A stretch of 64,000 bases of DNA from Allodiplogaster sudhausi (Eukaryota; Nematoda; Chromadorea; Rhabditida; Diplogasteridae). The DNA lies in the NCBI GenBank assembly GCA_945643635.1, contig CALZFC010000016.1, forward strand, positions 3,846,001-3,910,000. The letters run 5' to 3'. The notes beneath the pieces were generated by a model, which searched no databases, had not been told where the DNA came from, and saw nothing but the letters and a program-made list of their open reading frames with translations. The position numbers were made by a program, and so were the translations under genes. Below, one piece after another: positions 55,119 to 64,000 of the stretch; the first letter of the stretch is position 1; the number at the start of each line of letters is the position of its first letter.

Positions 55119-55703
55119 GAGAGAGAGTGGGAGAGAAAAAGAGAAAAGAGATAGGGAGAAATAGTGAGAGAGCGAGAGAGTGAAAGGGAGAGGGAGAGAG
55201 AGAGAGCAGCTAACAAGTTGCATGATCTCGTCTCCTCTACATGTGCCTGCTGCATTCCCGGGCCTCCTAACAATAAATGTGCGCTGGCCAGCGAGAGCGT
55301 GTTCAGGTGACGCTGTGGCAAGTTGCGAAGAATTTTGCCAAGACGAGGGCGAGAGAGTGTTTCCGACGAGGAGACAAGGCAGAAAGCGAGAGAGAGAGAA
55401 AATGAGAGAGGGCGAGAGAGAGAGATATTGAGAGGGGTAAAGTTGGCGGAAGACCAGAGCAATGCTAGAGAATACCAGCCAATTCGGATTCTGCTCTTCA
55501 TTCTCCATTTAGCTCTCTCTCTCCCTCTCTCTATCGCTAACGAACTCTTCCGCTCTCCACCATCCTCACACTATTTCGCGCAATTCGGAGACAACTTAAC
55601 AAAACTTCTTTGTAACTCACTCGGAGAACGACCCGGCCATTTTGTTCATTTATTGCCAGACTTTTCATCCTCCTTCTCTCCTCTCTCTCCCTCTCTCTCT
55701 CCC

Positions 55704-55738
<35 letters not shown>

Positions 55739-55801
55739 TTCGCTCTCTCTCTTTCTCTCTCTCTCTTGCTCTCTGTCTCTCCCTCTTTCGCTCTCGCTCC
55801 A

Positions 55802-55841
<40 letters not shown>

Positions 55842-56261
55842 CCATTCTTAAATCTCCAAAAATATTCTCTCACAATGCCATACTCTCTCGCTATCTCTAA
55901 TCTCTCGTCGAGTGTCGTCCCTGTACGAATGGCAGACGAGGGCCAGATGAATAAGTTTTTGTTAATTCTCTGCCGTCGAGCTATGGGAAGGAGAGACATA
56001 GAGGGAGGGAGAGAGAGAGGGAGAGAGAGAGAGAGAGTGAGATAGAGAAGGTGTGTGAGGGTGGAGAGAGAGAGGGTGAGTGAGAGAGACAGAGGGAGAG
56101 AAAATGAGAGGAGAGAGCGAAACTTGACCTTGGATCATCGGCGATTCCGTCGCGTTCTTTCCTCTTTCCTCTTGGCATGCGAAACAAAATCGAAAGAAGG
56201 GTACGTAAGTAAGAATGAGAGAGAGAGATTGAGCGAGAGAGAGAAAAAGAGAGAGAGAGTG

Positions 56262-56304
<43 letters not shown>

Positions 56305-56306
<2 letters not shown>

Positions 56307-56457
56307 ACGCCAAGAGAACAACCCGAACAAGCTGCCAGTCAACTGGTCGGCGAACGCACACTTTTGCATGAAGAATGACATCGATCTTGAATCGGACAAC
56401 GATGTACAATGCACACACAAAAAAATTTCACTTCACTTCAGTATAATTATTTACTAA
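56305..56457 (+). CDS. Possible 3' exon, unrecognised
   Basis: Directly after a (GA)n tract the frame reads QENNPNKLPVNWSANAHFCM and KNDIDLESDNDVQCTHKKIS, and stops at 56455. Codon choice is GC-rich at third positions for the first 40 codons. The minus-strand frames over the same bases look less natural. No acceptor with a pyrimidine tract precedes it, which weakens the case. Confidence 0.28.
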
Positions 56458-56714
56458 TTAATTACTATAGAAATTATAATTTAGTATAATCTAACACCGC
56501 TTCTTATAACACTTTTTTTGCTTTTATCGCCAATATTAATCTTGTGTTTCACATAGGAGGTTTTCTCTTTGTTCATGCCTTAATAGTGCGTGGCATTTTT
56601 TTTATAGTGTTAAAGATTCGGACTCGTCTTCTATATACATGCGTATATCCAATTAAGTCAATTAGTCAGTCATGTTAAAGTAGGCTACATCTTATTGCGG
56701 AAAACTTACTGTGA

Positions 56715-56745
<31 letters not shown>

Positions 56746-57104
56746 CTATACGAAGCTAAGGCGGTGAACGAAGTGGATTGGTAATTTCTCACGGAAAGTG
56801 AGAGAAAATGAAAATTAGCATATGATATCACCACTGATCACCACTCTGTACAGATTGCAAAAAAATGTTTCATCCGCCGCTACTACTACGGGGAGGGAGT
56901 CGCTAGCTACGAGAGGGATGGAAGAGAGAAGCAGAGAAGAGAGCGAAAGAGGGAGATAGAGCGAGAGAGAGAATTAGTGAGAGTGTGAGGTAGAAAGAGA
57001 GCGAAAGAGAGAGATAGAGCGAGAGAGAGAAGTAAAGAGAGTGGGAGAGAGAAAGAGAGCGATATATAATAGATAAGGTGAGAGATAAAGAGAAAAGAAT
57101 GTTA

Positions 57105-57296
57105 TTATCGCATATTTATGTCGAGGACATCTGCGGGAAGCAACCGGTCGAACTCAATCTTATTTTCCTGAACAATATTCGCCTTCCAAATGTTCTCTGA
57201 CACCTTCTGGTGCTCTCTCTCAATCTCTTCATCTTTCTCTCTCAATACTTTCTTTCTATCTCTCTCAATCTCCCTATCTCTCTTGATTACCACAGT
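57105..57296 (-). CDS. Possible 3' exon of an RE/RD-rich protein, unrecognised
   Basis: On the minus strand it reads KRDREIERDRKKVLREKDEE, IEREHQKVSENIWKANIVQE and NKIEFDRLLPADVLDINMR, followed by two stop codons. Unlike the surrounding Arg-Glu artefacts, the repeat part is irregular and ends in a complex, GC-mixed C-terminus. Such charged helices occur in splicing and cytoskeletal proteins; I cannot assign a family. Confidence 0.3.
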   Translation of the reverse strand, partial: TVVIKRDREIERDRKKVLREKDEEIEREHQKVSENIWKANIVQENKIEFDRLLPADVLDINMR

Positions 57297-57877
57297 TGAC
57301 AAATGTGTCCCCTTTCTTCAGCTGCGAATGTTTCTTCTTTGTCTGTTTGTGTCTTTGTTCTTTTGGTGTGCCTTTGTGTGCGCGTGATAGGAGAAGGTAG
57401 AGAGGGAGAGAGAGAGAGGAGAGAAGATGGAGAGAGAGCGAGTGGAGAGAAAGAAGAGAGAGAGAGAAGAACGAGAGATTGAGGAAAGAGAGAGAGAGAG
57501 AGAGGGACAGAGAAGTAGAAAGATACCGATTGTCGTGCATCACCGACCCACACTGGAACTCACTCCAGCCGCTTCTCTCTGGCTCACTCTCTCTCTTTTC
57601 TTCTTCTCCCTCTCTCTCTGACTGTCTCTCTCTCCCTCTCTCTCTTTCGCCATTCCCTGACTTTGCCCCATTTCTCTCGCTCTTTCTCTCTCTCTCTCTC
57701 TCTCTCGCGAGAACAGTTTCACTCTTCCTCTCTACCACGCAATTATTGTGCATGTTTCTGTGAATTTCACTCTCACTCTATGCTCGCCACTTCCCCTTTC
57801 CGCTCTTTGACTTTCTCTTTCAATTCCCGTCGGTAGGCAAGCTGGTTGCCAGAATGGCAATCATGTGTGAGAGAGTG

Positions 57878-57924
<47 letters not shown>

Positions 57925-59102
57925 TGAGAGAGAGAGAGATCGGAGAGGGACAGAGAGAGAGATCGGGGAGGGACAGAGAGAGTGATCAGAGAGAAAGAGA
58001 AAGAGAAAGAGAGGTTTGAGGGCGAGAGAGAGAGAAGAGCGACAGAGAAGAGAGAGAGAGAGAGAAATAGAGAGAGAGAAGAGAGAGAGAGAGAAAGCGA
58101 GAGAGATCACACGATGAATGGACAGTACAGCAGTAGATGATGCCAGACAGTAAACGAGCCGAAGGTTTTCGGAGGAACGAGTTGAAAGGATTGGGAGGGA
58201 GAGAGAGAGAGATAGGGAGAGAGTGAGGGAGAGAGACAGAGATGCAGACAGTGAAATTAAGGGGGGGGGGGTCATTGATGGGGGAGTAAAAGTGAAAACT
58301 AGAAAGTAAGATGACGCCAGCCAGGGCAGACCGAACAGTATGTGGACAAAGAGGGAGGAGAGCCTTCTCATTTCCATGTTCATGGCAAGAGTGGAGGAGG
58401 AATAAGGTGGGAAAGCGATAGAGAACAGAGAGAGAGAGAGAGAGGCGAAAGTGAAAAAAGTTAGATGGTGAGAAAGATCGAGAAAGAGAGGGAGATGGAG
58501 ATTGAGTAAGAGAGGAAGGGAGACAGGAAGAGAGAGAGAGAGAGAGAGAGAGGAAGAGAGAGAGAGCTTTAGAGAAAAGTCAAAGTACGAGCGCGCGAAA
58601 TAGTTTGTGCCAAAAAGAAGAAGAAGAAGAGGCCTTTATGGTGAATGGGTTCTGAGCATCCCGTGCCGTTCTTCTTCTCTTTCTTCTTCTTCTCAGCCTT
58701 CACTTTTCACCACTCCCTTTCAATCGGGCCTGAGGTCAACCCGCCAAAGACCATTTCCGATTTCTCTCTCTCTCTCTCTCTCTTTTCCCTCTCTCTTTCT
58801 CCTCGCTCTCTCTCTCATTATATCGCTATCGTTCTATTTCTCTTTCCACCTCTCTCATTCTCTCTCTGTGTCTCTTTCATTCAATATCTTCATAAATCTC
58901 TAGCTCTCTCTCATTCTCTCTCTCCCTCTCCCTTGCTCGAAGCATTCCTCCATGAACGCCACTTTTTCCGCCTTCGCTTGCTTCTCTCTGCTTCCTCTTA
59001 TTGTGCAATCTTTTTCTAATTGTTCTTCTGCGCTCGCATGAGTTCTGAGTCTCTCTATCCATCTCTCTCCCTCTCTCTCTCTCCCTCTCTCTCCCTCCCC
59101 CC

Positions 59103-59149
<47 letters not shown>

Positions 59150-59562
59150 CTCAATCCCTTTTTTTCCATCTCAGACCCAGAAAGGCCTGATGCACTTTGA
59201 AAGTGCAGTCCATGCAACATTTTAGAGCCCATCACTTTCCAGAGTCCATGTCGTTGACCTCACAGAAAACCAGAGGAGGGAAAAGCTTTCGCTGGCGTTC
59301 TCTCTCTCTCTCTCTCTCTCTCTTCCTCTCTCTCTCACTCTCACTCTCTCTCTTTCCCCCTTCATATCTCCCTCTCTCTCCCCTCTCTCACTCTTTCTTC
59401 ATCTCCCTTATTCTCACACTATTCCTTGTTCCAGAAGTCATGTGGCTTGCCGTTGCGCGCCAGGCCATATATCCTTTTTTAAGCGCCCTCTTTCTGGACA
59501 TCAGTTGTACGTCGACCCCCGAGCGGTACTAAACTCTCTGAGCGAAAGAGGGAGAGAGAGAA

Positions 59563-59614
<52 letters not shown>

Positions 59615-60401
59615 AGCGAGGGAGAGACAAGGAGGGAGAGAGAGAGTGGGAGCTTTTTGGGTGGAGAAAGAGAAGGAGAGGAAATGACGGAGATTCAGAG
59701 ATGGAAGTACAATGTCTCGTCATAAAGAACGTAATGATAAAGTTGCTACGACGTAAAATCGCGTGGCATTAAAGATCGAGAGAAAGAGAGAGGGAGAAAG
59801 AGCGGGCGAGAGAGAGAGAAGAGAGAAAGTAAGAGAGAGGAAGAGATTGAGAGAGAGAGAGAGAGAATGTGTTCACCGAAACAATGGAACTGCTCATAAT
59901 GAGACAAGAAAGGAGTGCTAATCTGCGACAGTTCGTTTCGTACTTTAATCACTCATAATGTGCGAGATCGGCGGTTTTATTCAGCATGGAATTCTGATAT
60001 CTCAGGTAGTTCAAGTCTCGCCGATAGTTTTATGGAATAGTGGAATTCTACTTCCTCTTATTTAAATTGTCATGATATATTTCTTTTTCACTATTTCTCT
60101 CCATCTCTCACATTACTCTTGCTCAAATTATTTGCTCCCCTCGCTGTCTCTCTATCTCCACTCTTTTATTTCTCTCTCTACATCCCTCTCCTTCTCTCTT
60201 CTCTCTCTCTCTCTCTTCTCTCTCTCGCTCCCTCTCTTTCTCTCTTCTCTCTCTCTCTCTCTCGCTCTCTTTCCTTTCCTCCAACTAATTCACCGGCCAT
60301 CTCCGTCAACTACAGCTAACAATATGTTTCTCCCGAGCGCTACTACGGAAACGGCGGAAACGATGTTGTGAACAACATCAACTACTTGGGTCGAAGTACG
60401 G

Positions 60402-60441
<40 letters not shown>

Positions 60442-60752
60442 GAGAGAGAAAGCGAGATGGAGAGAGAAATAAAGAAAGAGAGAAAGAAAAGTTTGGAAAG
60501 CAACTCTAGCACAACGTGCGCGCATATGTATGTGCCCGGCCGCGGCACTGAAATACACTCACGCGACGATTCGACCAAGCGAGCCATAGCCGACCGCAGA
60601 CCACTGCCTAACAACAACCGGGAGAGCGAGAGAGAGAGAGAGAGATAGAGAGAGAGGGAACAAAAGATAATGAGAGAGAGGGAGCGAAAGAGAATGAGAG
60701 AGAGAGGGAGCGAAAGAGAATGAGAGAGAGAGGGAGCGAAAGAGAATGAGAG

Positions 60753-60788
<36 letters not shown>

Positions 60789-61212
60789 AGAGATAGAGAG
60801 AGAGAGTGTAAAGAAAGATCGCGAACGAGTCGTTGTAAAAGAGAGGAAACACATCTACTGAAGTCGAAGTTGTACACACATTTTCGTACTATATATGTAC
60901 ATACATATGCACAGCATGTATCTTTAAGGCGTAGTGATCATCTTTTAATTATATGTCATAATTAATCTCCAATTAATATTTCAGAATTTATTAATTATCC
61001 AACCATACAAATTCATAAAATCCACAATATTTCTAATCTGCTCCTCTTTTCTCTTTTTTTTTTTGAACAATCGCATTCTTTCACCGCTCTCCTCGCTCTG
61101 TTCTCATGTGATTTGACTCTCTGATCTTTACATCTACTGTCCCTCCACTCTTCTCTCTCTCTAAATCGCTCTCTCTCTCTCTCCATCCCTCCCCCTCTCC
61201 CCTCCTTATCAG

Positions 61213-61328
61213 ATTCACTGGTGCCTTCTAAGCAACTTGCTTCTGCGTGTCGGCAGTACAGGCAAAATGAACTGATGGACTTCCTCTTTTCCCTAACATT
61301 TCCTCCTAACGTCTCCATGTCTCTCTAA
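61213..61328 (+). CDS. Possible 3' exon, unrecognised
   Basis: A CCCCTCCTTATCAG acceptor, then SLVPSKQLASACRQYRQNEL, MDFLFSLTFPPNVSMSL and TAA at 61326. The acceptor is canonical, but any CT-rich domain will offer such sites. The minus strand is also open (61013-61318). Confidence 0.25.
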
Positions 61329-61873
61329 TTCAAGTTTCCCTATCTCTCTCTCTCACTCAAATGCTCTCTTTTCATGTTCTCTCATACTATCATCTCTCTC
61401 TCTCTCTCCCTACTCTTGTTTCTCGCTCTCCCTAGCGCTCTCTGTCTCTCTTCTCTCTCACACTGTCTCTCTCTTTTCTCTCTCTGACACTTGCTCCAGT
61501 GTTCCTCGCTCTTATACTTTATCCCTTCTCCATTCGTTGGCTAACAATAAGTACATCCTCACCAAAGTCAGCTGCCTATCTTTGAATTGTTGCTGATGGC
61601 ACATAAGCTTGTGTGCAAAATCCTTCTCACCACGTACATCTGTTCTCTCTCTCACTCTCTCTCTCTCGCTCTCTCGCTCTCTCCCCTCTCTTTCTCTCTC
61701 ACTCTCTTCCTCTCTCTTTCTCTCTATCGCCCTCTCTCTTTCGCTTTCTCTTTCTCTATCACTCCGTCTCTATCGCCTTCTCATCTCTTCTAATTTATCC
61801 GATTAGTTCCGTCAACGGTTAAAGTGCATTGGCATCAGGACAGGCTCTCAAATGTGAACATATTCTCTCTCTT

Positions 61874-61919
<46 letters not shown>

Positions 61920-62798
61920 ACTCTCTGCTCTCTGCTCTCTGCTCCTCTGTCTTCCTCTCTCTCTCTTTTGTCTCTCCCTTCTCTCTCACTATCTCACTAT
62001 CTCCCTCTCAGTTTTTTTCCATCTTGCCGACTTGACAAAAAAATGCATGCCCATGCAAGTTGGAAACCCACGAAATGGTACTTTTTGCTATGCTGGAAAG
62101 ACCTTGACAGCGTTGTTTGGCTGTAGAAGAAGAGTAATGAGTTGCTAACTTCATCTATGTATGTATGTACATATGTACATATGTAAGTAAGTACGTGCAA
62201 TAAGTACAGGCGGACTTATCAGAGTAGAGATATCTGCATAAGTGCTCCTCTGATTTGACCAAAAATTTATTTTTTCAAGATTTATGTTGTTCTGCAATTT
62301 TGTGGCGTTGTCCTATGGACTTGAGATCCTTTTGAGTTTAGTATCATCACATCCACTCTGTATCTCTTTTTCTTCTCACTCTTTCTCTCTCTGTCGCTCT
62401 CTGTCCGTTCATTAATCGCATTCATAAGCTTTTTACGCACTTTCTTCACATCAGCCTCCCAACGGTATAATCTTTCGTACATATAAACGGAGAAGCACGC
62501 GCACATCTTTTTTTCTTCTAAGTCACCGCCGAATACGCTCTGATTATCTCTTCTTTATTTCTTTCTCTCTCAATCTCTATCTCTCTTTCTCTCTCTGTCT
62601 CTCTCTTTCTCTAACGTTCGGCATCACTAATTTCTCTATACTATCTCTCTCTCTCTCTCTCTCGAGATGCCGCACGAAATAAATGGGATGGTGCTCTCAT
62701 AGGGCATCAGCTGACTTTGGAGAGAGGTAGAAATTGCGCGAGATAGAGAGAGAGACAGAGAGAGAAAGAGAGAGGGAGAGAGAGGGAGAGAGGAGGGA

Positions 62799-62834
<36 letters not shown>

Positions 62835-63844
62835 AGCAACTCGTTCGACTTTTAGTCCCGAGGGAGAGCGTGTGTGACTTCAAGGTGGCAGTAAGATGGC
62901 ACTCGAGAGGAAAAAGCAGAATGAGAGAGAGGGAGAGAAGGAGAGAGAGAGTGAGGGTGAGTGAGAGTGAGTGAGAGAGAGAGAGTGAGAGACAGATATG
63001 TAAGAGTGAGAAGAGAGAGACAGATGTGTATGTCTCAACGTTCTCGAGTTGATACACCTTATCAGTGCCGTTCTTACTCTCTTTCTGTCTCTCTCATCCA
63101 TATTTCATCTCTCTCTCTCTCTCTCTCTCTCTGTCTGCTCTCCCTCTCACTCTTCATATCTCCGCTCTCTCATCCTCTCTCTCTCTGATTGCGAGTGATA
63201 AACGAGAATTGAAACGTAGCGAGAGTAGCAGAGGAGCAAGCACGAGGGCACACACACACAATCAGTCAGGCAGCCACAGCCACTCGGTGCTCTTCGCTCT
63301 TTCTCTTAGTCACTCACTCTCTCTCGCTCTCTATCTCTCTGTCTCTCTCTATCTCTCTGTATCTTTCCTCTCTCTCTCCTCTCTCTCCCACCTCTCATCT
63401 CTCACCTTCATTTCCTCCTAAGCCTTCCTCCTCCTACTAGCCGAGACGTTTTAACACTGCCATATCATCGAGATCGACCCCCCCCCCCCAGAACAATATG
63501 TCTTTGTGCTTCCTCCTTCTATCTCTATCTCTTTCTCTCGCTCTCTCTTTCTCTTTCACTCATTTTCTTTCTTTCTCTAATTCTTGATAGTTTTTACCTC
63601 TCTCTTACCCTCTCTGTCTTCATCTTAAACAATGACACCGATTGATGCCAACAAGGCCGGAAGTAGAGAAGAAATTCGATTTCTACCGAATACCTCGTCT
63701 TGCTAAAAAGAAAAAAAAAGAAACTTAGTTAGATCTATGGCAGATTTTGACAGTGTCTTTGCAACTCGCACGCATTACTACAGCATTTTATTTTCAAGTC
63801 TTTCGAACGATATCGTTGTTCTTTTCGTCTTATCCTCTATCACC

Positions 63845-63902
<58 letters not shown>

Positions 63903-64000
63903 CTCTTACGTCTCTGTCTGCCATTCTCGCCACCCTCTCTTTCTTTCTCTCCCTCAATCTCTTACTCTCTTCCTCTCTCTCTTTCCCTCTCTCTCTTTAC

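Larger units (their letters stand above)
44900..64000. repeat. Domain of alternating polypyrimidine and polypurine low complexity
   Basis: Most of these 19 kb consist of CT- or GA-rich sequence. Pyrimidine-rich on the plus strand: about 49430-49960, 50270-50400, 52540-54000, 55500-55850, 58740-59160, 60060-60290, 61320-62020, 62540-62670. Purine-rich: about 46140-46310, 47200-47490, 54330-54720, 56930-57090, 57390-57520, 57870-58260, 58400-58590, 59530-59680, 62720-63030. Long frames here (for example 55323-56045) are Ser-Leu or Arg-Glu repeats and are not genes. Confidence 0.9.

Noticed and set aside
55323..56045. 240-codon plus-strand open frame
   Set aside because: Most of it is (GA)n and (CT)n read as Arg-Glu and Ser-Leu. 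Such tracts are open in every frame, so length is no evidence.
63478..63495. Poly(C) run as a functional element
   Set aside because: An isolated homopolymer of low information, possibly a sequencing artefact.

Overview
The window is eukaryotic, almost certainly from an invertebrate animal. It has a CR1/Jockey-group non-LTR retrotransposon, genes split by short AT-rich introns with GT..AG borders, an animal-type BACK/Kelch gene and a BCNT/CFDP1 (Swc5) gene fragment. It also has an extreme load of (CT)n/(GA)n tracts. I cannot name the species from sequence alone. There are no operons, ribosome binding sites, CRISPR arrays, rRNAs or convincing tRNAs. Most long open frames here are low-complexity artefacts, because (CT)n and (GA)n are open in every frame (Ser-Leu or Arg-Glu dipeptides), and I have left them out. 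|| Layout. 1-2.35 kb: the C-terminal end of the endonuclease and the complete reverse transcriptase of a LINE. 2.35-5.2 kb: dispersed-repeat modules. 5.2-7.9 kb: the 5' half of the same LINE type (ORF1 plus the start of the endonuclease), cut off on its 3' side and sitting between two near-identical direct repeats of about 490 bp. 7.9-16 kb: composite repeats, one of them interrupted at 9678-10861 by a TIR transposon. 17.5-18.0 kb (minus): two exons of a BCNT/CFDP1 homologue. 19-24 kb: repeats. 24.1-27.3 kb (plus): a multi-exon BACK/Kelch gene or pseudogene. 27.5-44 kb: a dense mosaic of the same modules, some carrying fragments of genes. 44-64 kb: alternating kilobase-scale pyrimidine-rich and purine-rich domains with short complex islands, a few of which look like exons but cannot be assigned. 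|| The unifying feature is a set of perhaps ten reusable repeat modules of 100-500 bp. They recur in both orientations and in variable combinations. Most carry the same short motif, GGTGGTTT (reverse AAACCACC), at a fixed internal position. Several copies carry pieces of host genes with intron still attached, which points to DNA-level capture rather than retroposition. The most checkable unusual observations are the LINE fragment with its long flanking duplication, the shared motif across otherwise different modules, the TIR element whose insertion point is defined by two uninterrupted paralogues, and a 75-bp identical piece of that element reinserted about 4.7 kb away between 21-bp repeats.
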